Source of the DNA: Anaerolineales bacterium
GTDB lineage: Bacteria > Chloroflexota > Anaerolineae > Anaerolineales > Villigracilaceae
NCBI GenBank assembly: GCA_015075725.1
Contig: JABTTV010000001.1
Coordinates: 186,001 to 250,000 of the forward strand
Direction of reading: 5' to 3'
Length of the DNA: 64,000 nt
Positions 20,414 through 29,871 of this stretch are shown in pieces. A program made the translations under genes and the position numbers. The notes under the pieces are model-generated. The model saw nothing but the letters and a program-made list of their open reading frames with translations, had not been told where the DNA came from and did not search any database. The stretch's first letter is position 1, and every line of letters starts with the position of its first letter.

Positions 20414-22496
20414 TGGATTCTCCTTTGCCAGCCACACCGACAGGGGTAAAGTCGAAGCGCCAGTGAAATTCAGTGTCGGTCCCGGTCAATTCGCCTTCCC
20501 AGACGGCATATACTTGCGTGTTAGGCAATTTCACTCCATAATTATATGAAAACCAGGCGTTCTTTATTACGAGCCGCACTCCCCTATCAGGAGCCAAGAT
20601 CGTACCAATCGGCATCGAATTCTTAACAATGGAGAAATTATTTTCTTTCGGCACGACTTCCAATCCGGGTGCGAAATGAAAGAACCATTCAAGACGATGT
20701 ACACCTCTTTCCTTGCAGTTGGCCTTATCCATCAATTCCCAAACCCGTAGTTGGGGGTGGGAAATTCTCCGGCTCAGTTTCACGCCGCTGACAGGAATCA
20801 TACTGCCGGATACGGTGTTACCATCCCAACTGTCGCATTTCGCATCGATGACGCGCGTCCAGCCAAAAAATCGTTTTGGGTCGCCTTGTTGAACACCATC
20901 CACCATCACCGTATTGTGGGAATGGGTCAGGCGGAAATGACCACGCCATTCCCCGGAATACATGTAAGTTCCAGAATCGACAAGCAAGGGTTCGCCGCTA
21001 ATCCATAGCACAAGGCTGAGCATGTCGCAATGGGCATGAGCGCTATATCCCGCGCCGCCCAAACCAAAGGGTCCACAGCGGAAATATGCCACATCGGTAT
21101 CGCGAGACCACGAGTCGCGGATGATATACATGCCGCCATGCGGAAAATGCCCCGAAGCGGCCATAGGCGCGCGTGCATGGAGGGAGTCCCACTCATTAGA
21201 AGCGTTTGGTCCGAGAATCCATAACGTTTCAGGGTCGAGGTTTTGCGCGACATATTTCATATCTGCCCTGTTGAATAACAAAGCGCCAGTCGAAAGAAGC
21301 GGGCGGACATCCCAAAAGTCTTTTTCGAGTCCCAGCCCCAACGCTTTGCCATAATCTGAGTCGCCCCAAGCGGGGACCGTGCCGGCGGGGGTTATGCTGA
21401 ACAATAAATAATCGAACATTTTTTCCAGCACAGGAGCGAGATCGAACTGAATAGGCAAGGAGTCTCTTTTAGTACGAATAAATACCAGCAATAATAATTC
21501 AAGCACAAAGCGGTGGTACCCAATGGCCTGCTCCTTGTGCATCCCATCTTCGTGCATTTGTTCCCCTGCTTGCTGAAGAATGAAATGCAAAGCAGTCTCC
21601 TGCCAGGTTTGTGAGTTGCCAAATTCAGGGAAGGATGATGCCACCAGAAAAAGGCCGGACAATTCGGCAATCAGATGATTGTTTGGCACGTCTTTTTTGG
21701 TGCGCGTGTTCTGCAAATATCCGCTTAGAAAATCGGTCTGCTGCCAAAGGCTTTTAATAAAAGCGGACCCACATCTTTCCATAAATACGGGAGACGCGCG
21801 GAAAAATTGAAATGCTGCCGTCCATGCCAGCAGGCGGATGGATACCTCAAGTGGATAGTACCAGTTCATCCCATGCTGCAGCGGATTTTTCTCGACCCAG
21901 CTTTCCACTAGTCCGCAGAATGCGTCAATGTACCGCCGCTCGTTGGTAAGCCAATAGGCGATTCCAAGAGTAATTAAAAAATGATGCCTGTTGAGTTCCC
22001 AATAGACGATGAGGTCCGCGGGGCGACGGGCAGAATAGAGATATGAAGAGTACCGACTGCGATGCCAAAAAGGCCAGCGGAATCCCGTTACAGGGTCGGT
22101 ATGCCAATCCACGCCCTGTGGGAAGTGGTATACCCGGCCAAGGAGGTGAATTTCATTTCTACAAATTGCGTCGGCAGTTGAAATCACATCGGCAACGTAT
22201 TCAGGATTTTTTTCCTTGAAGAGGGCAACGGATGCAACGTGCGCGTCGTGGGGAAAGATAAAGGAGCTACCAGACCGGCTTGCAAGATGGCGCAGTAGTG
22301 ATTGAACAGAGTCCCATTTTCCCGCCGTCTTCGAAAGGAATTCAATATCACCCAATGAACGCCTGGAGCGTATTCCCCACCAAATGGATTGCGACCCAAC
22401 CCGGGTCTTGTGTCGAAGCGAATGGAAGGCATTCGATAAAACGCCTCCAATCCCAATCTCTGTCATTCGTCTCAGGTAGTAAGAAGGAGATTTCAT
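20397..22496 (-). CDS. Heparinase II/III family polysaccharide lyase-like protein
   Basis: The 699-residue protein has the two-part layout of the alginate-lyase/heparinase family: an N-terminal alpha/alpha toroid (about 90-400, with WHTDPVTGFRWP, GMNWYYPLEVSIR and NHLIAELSGL) and a C-terminal beta domain (about 430-690, with FGLGGAGYSAHAHCDMLSL and SHNTVMVDGVQQ). The conserved His and Tyr of the lyase site appear in the GYSAHAHCD segment. No signal peptide is visible. Such genes are common in bacterial capsule loci and may trim or modify uronate-containing chains. It is coupled to the flippase gene upstream by an ATGA overlap. Confidence 0.85.
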   Translation of the reverse strand: MKSPSYYLRRMTEIGIGGVLSNAFHSLRHKTRVGSQSIWWGIRSRRSLGDIEFLSKTAGKWDSVQSLLRHLASRSGSSFIFPHDAHVASVALFKEKNPEYVADVISTADAICRNEIHLLGRVYHFPQGVDWHTDPVTGFRWPFWHRSRYSSYLYSARRPADLIVYWELNRHHFLITLGIAYWLTNERRYIDAFCGLVESWVEKNPLQHGMNWYYPLEVSIRLLAWTAAFQFFRASPVFMERCGSAFIKSLWQQTDFLSGYLQNTRTKKDVPNNHLIAELSGLFLVASSFPEFGNSQTWQETALHFILQQAGEQMHEDGMHKEQAIGYHRFVLELLLLVFIRTKRDSLPIQFDLAPVLEKMFDYLLFSITPAGTVPAWGDSDYGKALGLGLEKDFWDVRPLLSTGALLFNRADMKYVAQNLDPETLWILGPNASNEWDSLHARAPMAASGHFPHGGMYIIRDSWSRDTDVAYFRCGPFGLGGAGYSAHAHCDMLSLVLWISGEPLLVDSGTYMYSGEWRGHFRLTHSHNTVMVDGVQQGDPKRFFGWTRVIDAKCDSWDGNTVSGSMIPVSGVKLSRRISHPQLRVWELMDKANCKERGVHRLEWFFHFAPGLEVVPKENNFSIVKNSMPIGTILAPDRGVRLVIKNAWFSYNYGVKLPNTQVYAVWEGELTGTDTEFHWRFDFTPVGVAGKGESNAEPA

Positions 22497-23974
22497 TTTT
22501 CCACCCGAATCAATTTCAGCAATAACTGCTTTGCCATACCTTTTTCTTCGGCTGTGATTTCACCTAACGCCCAAAGCGTGGCGGTGTAAACGGATGCGCC
22601 TAAGATTATTTTGCCCAAGGTCGGGATCAATTCGGAATTCCCAGCATCCAATGCATTTGCCCCATAGACTGTCGCCCCCATTAGTAACGCGGCTCCTCCA
22701 ACCCGGAACAAGGTTCCAACCGGTAATCTCCACGTCAGGTATTTGCGCGAAGCATAAGCTTGCAAAACCAGTAAAAGGGAATATCCTATCAGGGTTGTGA
22801 CAGCCGCGACAACGTAACCATAAACTGGCACAAGCAAGATGTTAAGCCCGATATTAAGTGCCCCGGCCAGTAATTGGTTCACGGCAAATCGGAAGGTTTT
22901 ATTATTGAGGATAAGACCCCAACAAGCAATGCGAGAAAGTCCCCAGGCAAATGTGGAGAATGCGACAAAACCGACGATACGATATCCTTCATGGTAAGCT
23001 TCGCCTGTCAGCAGCGTAATGAAAGGCAAGGCAAGGCAAGTTAGTCCCACCGTAACCGGCAGGCAAATAATTAGAAACAAACGAGTAAGACGGGTGATCA
23101 AGCGTTCCGTATTTTCGCGCCCCTGAGCCTCCCATGAATTAGCCACCGCGGGTCCGAGGCTCATTAAAAAAAGAGTAACTGCCAAGTTGATCGTGCGGTC
23201 GGAAATATTATACACAGCGGAATATAACCCAACCTCGATACCCGGCCGGAAAAATTCAATCACGAAACGGTCCGAAAGCCGAAGCCCCCAGAAAGCGGTA
23301 TTTCCAAACGCAAGCGGCCAGGCGAAAGACCATATCGCCGCCATAGAAGAAGAATCTAGAAGGTTCGGGCTAACCTGCACTCCCTGCATGGTTGCTCGAA
23401 TCAACAGGGGAATCGCAAGAATCTGCACAAGGACCGTTCCATACATCAACCCCTCAATGCGCAGACCAAAGGCGAGCACAAATATCAACCCCAAAATAAG
23501 TCCGCCGTAATAGTTGGTAAGATTAAGTTTTGTAAAAAGCCCGCTCTTTTGTTGTACTCGCAAGACCTCCATAAATATGGTATAGAAACTGTTGACAGCA
23601 AAAATAAGAATACTGATCCACAATAGAGGAAAAAGCACGCTGTCGATCTGTCCGTGAAACAAGACAAGTCCCGCTGCCGAAAGCATGCTCATGCTCCCGG
23701 CTACCGCTGCGGTCATGGCAAGGACATTGGAAAAGAATCCATTGAGGTTGTCTTTTACCTTATACGCAGGAAAAAAACGCAAGGCAGCGGTGCCAATTCC
23801 CGACATGGCAATGGCAAAAAGAAAATCCGTCGCTCCTAATGCCAATGCCCAATCACCATATTCATCAGGAAGAAAAATACGGGTCAGAATAGGAGTCGTA
23901 ATCAATCCGGTCAGTGCAGGCAACACTTTGGTCGGCAGGTAAATCAGCATATCCCGGAGAAAAGATTTGATCAT
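22493..23974 (-). CDS. wzx: Polysaccharide flippase, Wzx/MOP superfamily
   Basis: The 493-residue protein is almost wholly hydrophobic, with about 12-14 predicted membrane segments. The first, LPALTGLITTPILTRIFLP, and PDEYGDWALA are typical of oligosaccharide flippases, as are the charged turns SDRFVIEFFRPGIEVGLYS and GEAYHEGYRIV. It would move the undecaprenyl-linked repeat unit to the outer face of the membrane. With the Wzy-like protein two genes upstream and the Wzz-like copolymerase at 31682, it supports a Wzx/Wzy route. Confidence 0.88.
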   Translation of the reverse strand: MIKSFLRDMLIYLPTKVLPALTGLITTPILTRIFLPDEYGDWALALGATDFLFAIAMSGIGTAALRFFPAYKVKDNLNGFFSNVLAMTAAVAGSMSMLSAAGLVLFHGQIDSVLFPLLWISILIFAVNSFYTIFMEVLRVQQKSGLFTKLNLTNYYGGLILGLIFVLAFGLRIEGLMYGTVLVQILAIPLLIRATMQGVQVSPNLLDSSSMAAIWSFAWPLAFGNTAFWGLRLSDRFVIEFFRPGIEVGLYSAVYNISDRTINLAVTLFLMSLGPAVANSWEAQGRENTERLITRLTRLFLIICLPVTVGLTCLALPFITLLTGEAYHEGYRIVGFVAFSTFAWGLSRIACWGLILNNKTFRFAVNQLLAGALNIGLNILLVPVYGYVVAAVTTLIGYSLLLVLQAYASRKYLTWRLPVGTLFRVGGAALLMGATVYGANALDAGNSELIPTLGKIILGASVYTATLWALGEITAEEKGMAKQLLLKLIRVEK

Positions 23975-24041
23975 TTATTATTAAACCTGTGATTATTCAT
24001 CGATTTGCTATAAAGATTGATTTCGTCTCATCATGACGACT

Positions 24042-25526
24042 TTATAGCGCAGAAGGGCGGTTTTCGTAATTACTGCCAAAAGTCTCGAGATGTTCCAGTT
24101 TGACAGGTAATCGCTGGTCGAGTAATCCAAGCTTTCCACGCCCGCCTCGTGGTATTTCTTTCACAAAATCGGTCTTTATTTTGAATTCCCGCGCGTCCAG
24201 TTTTGTGTAAATATCGGCAATCAATTCTTTTTCCACTTCCTGTCGTGAATATCCCGGAGCAAGGATAAGGCAGACAATCAATTCACCCGGAGTTTCCTGG
24301 ATGAATTTAATTTCTCTGAGTTTGGTCACTACGCCTCCATGAATACTGGCATAGACCGGTGAAAGAGGAACAATGTAACCACTCTTCGAGAAAATTAGTT
24401 CGCCCAACCTGCCCTTGAAATCCGTCACAAGAGTCGATTGCCGGCCACAATAACACGGCTCATCCTCAAACTCAGCGACATCCTCGGTTGCATATCGTAT
24501 CAAGGGCATACAAAATGTATCGAAACCAGTTCCCACCACACGCCCTGGAATTCCAGGTCGGGAGATGGGGTTATTTTCCTGGTCAAGAAGTTGAAAGACT
24601 CCATATTCCATGCCGACATGATATCCTCGGTGTTTTTCACAATCGACGGCATCCGTAGTTTTTTCAGTCATGCCATACCTACAATATACCGGACATTCAA
24701 ATGTCTCGGTAATGAATTTGCGCTGGTGAGGCAGGATGGTCTGCGATCCTAAAAAGATCGCCCTGATCGTTACATTTTTAATTGCGTTCCGCTTCATGAA
24801 CCGAGAGAAAATTTCCATTGAGGAGGAGTCGCCATGAACAAATTTTGGTTTGAACCCCTCGATCAATTTCTGATACAGAAACATATTCTCTTCCGTCATT
24901 TCATAGGACGATAAAAAAAGCGCGTTATTTTGAAGGTTATATGAATGCAGGCAGGGTTTGCCATCGGATCCCTCTTCTGGAGGCGCATTGCCGCGCAAGA
25001 CCAGGTACGGGTCTCCAAATTTCCAGCCAGCCCAGCGTCTTTGCCTGTATACATAGGCCAATTCGTGCAAATAAGAAGTTTCCTTATCCTGATATACGCC
25101 TAGGGGAACTCCGGTGGATCCGCTCGTCGTGCGGTAGGCGAGTGTTGAGCGGTCAACATTCCGCGCTACCAAATCTTCAAGATTTTTTCGTACGTCGTCT
25201 TTGGTCAAGATTGGTAGTTTTTGCAAGTCGGAAAGAGTCTTAATATCCCCGGGTCTGAGGTGATGCTGATCAAAAGTACGTTTGTAATAAGGGACATTCT
25301 CATACGCTTGATGAACCAGCGCGGTCAGTCGCTCGATTTGATATTCTTCAAATTGTTGTTCGGTCCACCATTGGGTCTGCTCCAGCCAATCCAAATATCG
25401 GATGAACTCGGGATGATCCCAAAGAGGATGCTTCGAAAATGCAAACTTAATCCACCGAAACCCCTTTTGAGCCTGGAACGGTAATTTTTGGCGAAATTTT
25501 CGGATTTTATTTGCGATATCAATCAT
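24042..25526 (-). CDS. PaaK-like adenylate-forming enzyme (2)
   Basis: The 494-residue protein is a second member of the phenylacetate-CoA ligase-like/CapK group. It has HQAYENVPYYKRTFD near 90, the P-loop YRTTSGSTGVPLGV near 145, YGMTEKTTD near 285 and EPCYCGRQSTLVTDFKGR near 385, which includes the Cys-x-Cys-Gly-Arg seen in paralogue 12147-13541. The ATG follows GAGATAAA. Two diverged copies in one locus suggest that two different acids or acceptors are handled. No CoA-dependent catabolic genes are nearby, so phenylacetate degradation is unlikely. Confidence 0.82.
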   Translation of the reverse strand: MIDIANKIRKFRQKLPFQAQKGFRWIKFAFSKHPLWDHPEFIRYLDWLEQTQWWTEQQFEEYQIERLTALVHQAYENVPYYKRTFDQHHLRPGDIKTLSDLQKLPILTKDDVRKNLEDLVARNVDRSTLAYRTTSGSTGVPLGVYQDKETSYLHELAYVYRQRRWAGWKFGDPYLVLRGNAPPEEGSDGKPCLHSYNLQNNALFLSSYEMTEENMFLYQKLIEGFKPKFVHGDSSSMEIFSRFMKRNAIKNVTIRAIFLGSQTILPHQRKFITETFECPVYCRYGMTEKTTDAVDCEKHRGYHVGMEYGVFQLLDQENNPISRPGIPGRVVGTGFDTFCMPLIRYATEDVAEFEDEPCYCGRQSTLVTDFKGRLGELIFSKSGYIVPLSPVYASIHGGVVTKLREIKFIQETPGELIVCLILAPGYSRQEVEKELIADIYTKLDAREFKIKTDFVKEIPRGGRGKLGLLDQRLPVKLEHLETFGSNYENRPSAL

Positions 25527-25547
25527 TTTATCTCTTATACGATTATT

Positions 25548-27059
25548 TTAATTCGCATTTTCCGTCGCGAGCGATTCGAAAGCCGGCAAATAAAACCGAT
25601 AAATGACCTCGTTGATCCCGAACATCATGCCCAGCAGCGGTGTCCAACGCCATTGCATGAATGTGGAATTGGCTACGGCGGAGATCAGGATTGCCAGATA
25701 AACAAGCAGGTTTCCCATGACGACTGCTCTCATTTGGTCGTGATATATGATACGCCAAAACTTAAATCCCCGATACATGAACAACCCAGTTAACCATACA
25801 AAACTAAAATAGCCAAGGATTCCGGATTGAATCAGAATCCGTAAATGCCCGTTATGAATAAAACTGCTTCCACTTGTTATTGTGCCATCCGCATTCCTGT
25901 AATCCAGGCGATAATCCAACGGGCGATAGGGGGTCCCCATTCCCAATCCGATCAGAGGATGCTCGGAAATAGCAACATAGGCATATTGATTTTCGATAAT
26001 TCGCCAATTTAATGAACTATCGGCGCCTTGAAATGTATCCACTTCACCCAAAGTGGCAAAGCGATCCATGGAAGCGTACACTAAACGTGCTGCCCGCGAT
26101 TCAGGATCGACAAACACAAGCAACAAGATAATTGTCCCAATGAATATTAAAGACAACACACCGGAAAAAAACCGGCTGCGTTCGTCGCCTTTCAACATGA
26201 CCATCCAAAGGACGATGACCCCTGTTATTGCACCCCAATAACTGCGAAGAAATGTCAATACTAGTGCAAGTCCAAATATTAGCAATAGAAACAGATAATA
26301 CGCTACCCGCAATTGCGGTTTATCTTCCGCAAGAAGGCAAACTATCACCATAAACGAGACCATAATTGTAGACCAGCCCGGGGGAAGTATTCGAGTAATA
26401 TCATCAAAGGTAGTATCTTGGGTGACCAGCGCTTCCACACGCCCAGGTAAAATCTGGATCGAACTTCCCAAAATAAACTGTGCCACCATGGCCAACGAAA
26501 CCACAACTGCTATCAATAATATGCAGGTCAGTAATAATTTTAATTGATGCGTCTCGCGCACAAGTTGAGTAACAATAAAGAATGTCAAGTAATATGAAAA
26601 CACACGAATGGATCTTCTTGCCAATTCGGGTTCCACTGACAATTGAAAAATGGCTATCAATGTGGATACTATCGTAACCCCAATGAAGATCAGGAGTGGG
26701 ACATCGAGCGGTGTTCTAAAAGGGGCAAATTTCCTCTCCACCAAGTAACGAATTACCGTCAACCCAAGCATCCCAAACAGGAGGATATCAGAAAGGTGGA
26801 TGCTAATACCAAATGAAATTCTCGGCATTTGGTCTTCAAACAGGATACTGGACGTTAAAATTAAAATCCCAACCAATGCAATTTCAGGCCGTTTAAGCAC
26901 GATAAATAACAGCAGGAACACCACCAACAGACCAAATACAACTGTAGGAGTAAATTCCAGAGATCCATATCCTATGGCAAGCCCAATAAGAATGGCAGCC
27001 AATAATTGCATTATGACTTGCATAGATGGAACATATTGGGAAATTTTTTGTCCAAACAT
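25548..27059 (-). CDS. O-antigen polymerase/ligase-like membrane protein (Wzy/WaaL type)
   Basis: The 503-residue protein has about 11-12 hydrophobic segments and one large periplasmic loop (about 330-410) with RIIENQYAYVAISEHPLIG and GLGMGTPYR, the H-P-L-x-G-x-G pattern of the O-antigen ligase/polymerase superfamily. It would polymerise flipped repeat units or ligate the chain to an acceptor. Its place between a flippase pair and the priming transferase favours polymerase. No strong ribosome site precedes the ATG. Confidence 0.82.
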   Translation of the reverse strand: MFGQKISQYVPSMQVIMQLLAAILIGLAIGYGSLEFTPTVVFGLLVVFLLLFIVLKRPEIALVGILILTSSILFEDQMPRISFGISIHLSDILLFGMLGLTVIRYLVERKFAPFRTPLDVPLLIFIGVTIVSTLIAIFQLSVEPELARRSIRVFSYYLTFFIVTQLVRETHQLKLLLTCILLIAVVVSLAMVAQFILGSSIQILPGRVEALVTQDTTFDDITRILPPGWSTIMVSFMVIVCLLAEDKPQLRVAYYLFLLLIFGLALVLTFLRSYWGAITGVIVLWMVMLKGDERSRFFSGVLSLIFIGTIILLLVFVDPESRAARLVYASMDRFATLGEVDTFQGADSSLNWRIIENQYAYVAISEHPLIGLGMGTPYRPLDYRLDYRNADGTITSGSSFIHNGHLRILIQSGILGYFSFVWLTGLFMYRGFKFWRIIYHDQMRAVVMGNLLVYLAILISAVANSTFMQWRWTPLLGMMFGINEVIYRFYLPAFESLATENAN

Positions 27060-27237
27060 CCGATTCGCTTTCGTTGGGGCAGTTACAACAAGTATCCAAA
27101 TCTAGCCATTTATGATGATCAAATTGACCAAAGGGCACACAGGGAGCACAAATTCATTCTGGTTTTCGACTCTGTATTAGGTTGAGGTTTCAAGGTAACC
27201 TTCAATGAGAGTTCGAACAGAAAATTCATGGCAGCAT

Positions 27238-28041
27238 TCAGGATAAATCATTAATACCCTTAGTCTTGAGTCTTTCAACCTGTTTAGCAACAGCTGTCAA
27301 TATTTTTTCGCGCTCTTCATTATTAAAATTGATTTCATTTGTTTCACGTGGCTCGAACGGAACACCATCACGAATACCAAGAAAATCAAAAATCCGCCTT
27401 GATTCATTTACCGAGTCGTTTATCAACCGACCAAATTGAACAACATAAATATTCGGAGCAAAGTAATTTTCTAGAACCAGTTCGGCGCACATATTCCAAT
27501 CTTCGATATATTCATCCAGTGTAAATCGACGCCGTTGAGGTTCGGTCAAAGATTCGCCCCATGTTCGCCGAGACATAGACCAGATGGTCGCTAAGGGGTC
27601 CCGAATTGCAAAAAGGATTTTTGCGCCAGGAATGATTTTTCCAACATTAATTATGAATTTTTCATAGTCGCGCATTGGAAAAGCAATGGGCTCCAACGGC
27701 TCTTTATCTACTATTAGACGCTTCCCCACGCTCAGGCGCGAATCGATGTAATATTCAAATACCAATTTCCGCGCCAATGCTTCGATTCGCCAGATCTCCT
27801 TTTCAAGGTTTTGGAATCGACAAGCTTCTTCCAAAAAACGATGAGCGCTGATTAGAATACGCGATTCTGGAAAGGCGGAAATCTGTCTTTGCATACCCAG
27901 CCATCTCACCAATGCTGAAGTACCTGATCGAGGGGATCCGGTAATCAGACAGAATTCACGAGGAAACAATCCAATTTTTTTCTGGAGATTTAGTGCTACG
28001 GACCTCGCATACTGACGGGTATTAACTAATGGGTTTCTCAT
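27238..28041 (-). CDS. Sulfotransferase family protein
   Basis: The frame is open from a TTG at 28086; the first ATG at 28041 (MRNPLVN) is used, with low certainty because neither start has a good ribosome site. The 267-residue protein has EFCLITGSPRSGTSALVRWL near residue 30, the PAPS-binding loop, and AKILFAIRDPLATIWSMSRR near 135, the 3'-phosphate site. NEINFNNEEREKIL closes the domain. It is the third sulfotransferase in the locus and differs clearly from the other two in sequence, so distinct positions or sugars may be sulfated. Confidence 0.82.
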   Translation of the reverse strand: MRNPLVNTRQYARSVALNLQKKIGLFPREFCLITGSPRSGTSALVRWLGMQRQISAFPESRILISAHRFLEEACRFQNLEKEIWRIEALARKLVFEYYIDSRLSVGKRLIVDKEPLEPIAFPMRDYEKFIINVGKIIPGAKILFAIRDPLATIWSMSRRTWGESLTEPQRRRFTLDEYIEDWNMCAELVLENYFAPNIYVVQFGRLINDSVNESRRIFDFLGIRDGVPFEPRETNEINFNNEEREKILTAVAKQVERLKTKGINDLS

Positions 28042-28267
28042 AATTGATTTGGACGCACATTGCGATCTTGATTTTCTTCTCTCCAAGACATCGCCACTGC
28101 GGAGGGAGAGGATGTTGCTTACGATTTAATCCTCTCTAAATCATCCTGGTAAGTTGGAAGATCAAACCAGTTTTCCCAAAGGTTTTTTTTCACAAATTGG
28201 AAAACATCGTTGATGGCTTACCACTAAGTCGAATAATCCATCCTCGAACCATGGATTAAGGAAAATC
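28042..28267. other. Intergenic gap with a weak hairpin
   Basis: This 226-base AT-rich gap lies between the aminotransferase stop and the sulfotransferase. On the minus strand it contains the inverted repeat AATCCAT/ATGGATT around 28232-28258. The hairpin is not followed by a proper U-tract, so a terminator is possible but weak. The rest shows no coding or RNA signal. Confidence 0.35.
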
Positions 28268-29380
28268 CTACACTGATTTGACTTCGAGGGATCTGATCAC
28301 TGAAACAACCGTCGAAACCTGCTCCTCAGTCAGTTCCGGATACATCGGAAGGGATAATATTTCCCCTACCAGTTTTTCAGTAACAGGGCAGGAGAATTTG
28401 GATTTTCCGTTATTCAAATAGTATGGCTGGAGATGGACTGGAGTTGGGTAATGTACCGCTGTGCCAATTCCGCGATCTTTCAATACTTCCTGCAACGAAT
28501 CGCGATTTTTGACTCGAATCACATAGAGGTGGTATACATGCTGATATCCTGGTAAATCGGCAGGTTTTCCCACAGAGATATCCTCAAATAACGAATTGTA
28601 GACTGCAGCGAGTTTCCGGCGCGATGCGATCCATTCATCAAGGTATCTCAACTTTATTCTCAGGATGGCGGCTTGAAGATTGTCGAGGCGATGATTAAAC
28701 GGATGTTCCTCATGAACATTTTTTACTCGCTGTCCACAATTGCGCAAAGCACGAATTTTTTCAGCAACCTTTGCATCGTTCGTCGTTACCATCCCCGCAT
28801 CGCCACAGGCGCCAAGATTTTTGGTAGGGTAAAAGCTGAACCCAGCGGCGTTTCCGAGTCCGCCAACGCGATTCCCTTTATACATCGCACCATGGGCCTG
28901 GCATGCATCCTCAACCACAACCAGGTTATATTTTTCAGCAATTCCTAATACAACATTCATATCCGCTGGCAGGCCGTAAAGATGAACGGGAAGTATAGCT
29001 TTAGTTCGAGGGGTAATTGCTTCCTCAATCTTATCAACGTCAATGGTCAAGGTCTCAGGATTTACATCCACGAAAACAGGCGTTGCTCCCGCAAACGTGA
29101 TGGCAGCCGCGGTCGCTGTAAAGGTATGAGCCGGCAAAATCACTTCATGTCCGGTCCCAACCCCAAGCGCCCGAAGGCTCAACTCAAGAGCGGAGAGTCC
29201 GTTATCCACACCTATTGCGTACTTCACTCCGCAGTATGCTGCAAATTCTTCTTCGAACTTAGCCACATCCTGCCCGAGGATAAAATCGCCCCGGTCCAAT
29301 ACACTTAAGATAGTGCTGGAGATCTCATTACGGAGATGTTTATGTTGAATGGATAAGTCGATCAATGGAATGGAATTCAT
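28268..29380 (-). CDS. DegT/DnrJ/EryC1/StrS sugar aminotransferase, WbpE/WlbC-like
   Basis: The start MNSIPLIDL is chosen: its ATG forms an ATGA overlap with the upstream stop and GAGGAAC precedes it. The 370-residue PLP enzyme has the fold-type I signatures GVDNGLSALELSLRALG, PVHLYGLPADM, VEDACQAHGA and SFYPTKNLGACGDAGMV, where the Lys binds PLP. With the adjacent oxidoreductase and N-acetyltransferase it matches the WbpB-WbpE-WbpD module, which turns UDP-GlcNAcA into a UDP-2,3-diacetamido uronic acid. WbpE aminates the 3-keto intermediate using glutamate. Specificity is inferred from context. Confidence 0.88.
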   Translation of the reverse strand: MNSIPLIDLSIQHKHLRNEISSTILSVLDRGDFILGQDVAKFEEEFAAYCGVKYAIGVDNGLSALELSLRALGVGTGHEVILPAHTFTATAAAITFAGATPVFVDVNPETLTIDVDKIEEAITPRTKAILPVHLYGLPADMNVVLGIAEKYNLVVVEDACQAHGAMYKGNRVGGLGNAAGFSFYPTKNLGACGDAGMVTTNDAKVAEKIRALRNCGQRVKNVHEEHPFNHRLDNLQAAILRIKLRYLDEWIASRRKLAAVYNSLFEDISVGKPADLPGYQHVYHLYVIRVKNRDSLQEVLKDRGIGTAVHYPTPVHLQPYYLNNGKSKFSCPVTEKLVGEILSLPMYPELTEEQVSTVVSVIRSLEVKSV

Positions 29381-29871
29381 CGTTCCTCGCTTTTCGTTTT
29401 CTTGATTACACGTGCAGGATTTCCCGCCACGACTGTTCCGGCAGGGACATCTCGCGTAACAACGCTTCCAGCCCCTACCATTGCCCCCTCTCCAATGGTA
29501 ACACCACACATGATAGTGGCATTACTTCCTATCGAAACACGATTTTGCACCAATGTCGCTATACATTCCCAGTCGGTTTCGGTCTGCAACTCGCCTGTAT
29601 CGGTTGTTGATCGCGGATATTTATCGTTAATAAACATTACACCATGCCCGATAAATACCTCGTCCGCTATAGTCACACCTTCACAGATAAAGGAATGACT
29701 GGAGATCTTCACACGTTTTCCAATTTTGGCACCCTTTTGAATCTCGACAAATGTACCTATGCGACTGTCATCTCCAATTTCGCAACCATAAAGATTGACA
29801 AATGCATATATCTTAACGTCACGTCCAAGTTTTACATCTGACGCAATGCGGGCATATTCCGGGGCTCCCAT
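29377..29871 (-). CDS. Left-handed beta-helix N-acetyltransferase, WbpD/WlbB-like
   Basis: The 164-residue protein is built of hexapeptide repeats (IGDDSRIGTFVEIQKGAKIG, VTIGEGAMVGAGSVVTRDV, VVAGNPARVIKK), which form a trimeric left-handed beta-helix. HGVMFINDKYPRS provides the loop typical of the 3-amino-sugar acetyltransferases WbpD/WlbB, which use acetyl-CoA to acetylate UDP-GlcNAc(3NH2)A. The start overlaps the oxidoreductase gene by 40 bases, and the stop overlaps the aminotransferase start. The three therefore form a tightly coupled cassette. Confidence 0.88.
   Translation of the reverse strand: MGAPEYARIASDVKLGRDVKIYAFVNLYGCEIGDDSRIGTFVEIQKGAKIGKRVKISSHSFICEGVTIADEVFIGHGVMFINDKYPRSTTDTGELQTETDWECIATLVQNRVSIGSNATIMCGVTIGEGAMVGAGSVVTRDVPAGTVVAGNPARVIKKTKSEER

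Noticed and set aside
12147..25526. PaaK-like genes as phenylacetate degradation
   Set aside because: No paa ring-oxidation genes are near, and both sit among glycosyltransferases, where CapK-like relatives are usual.
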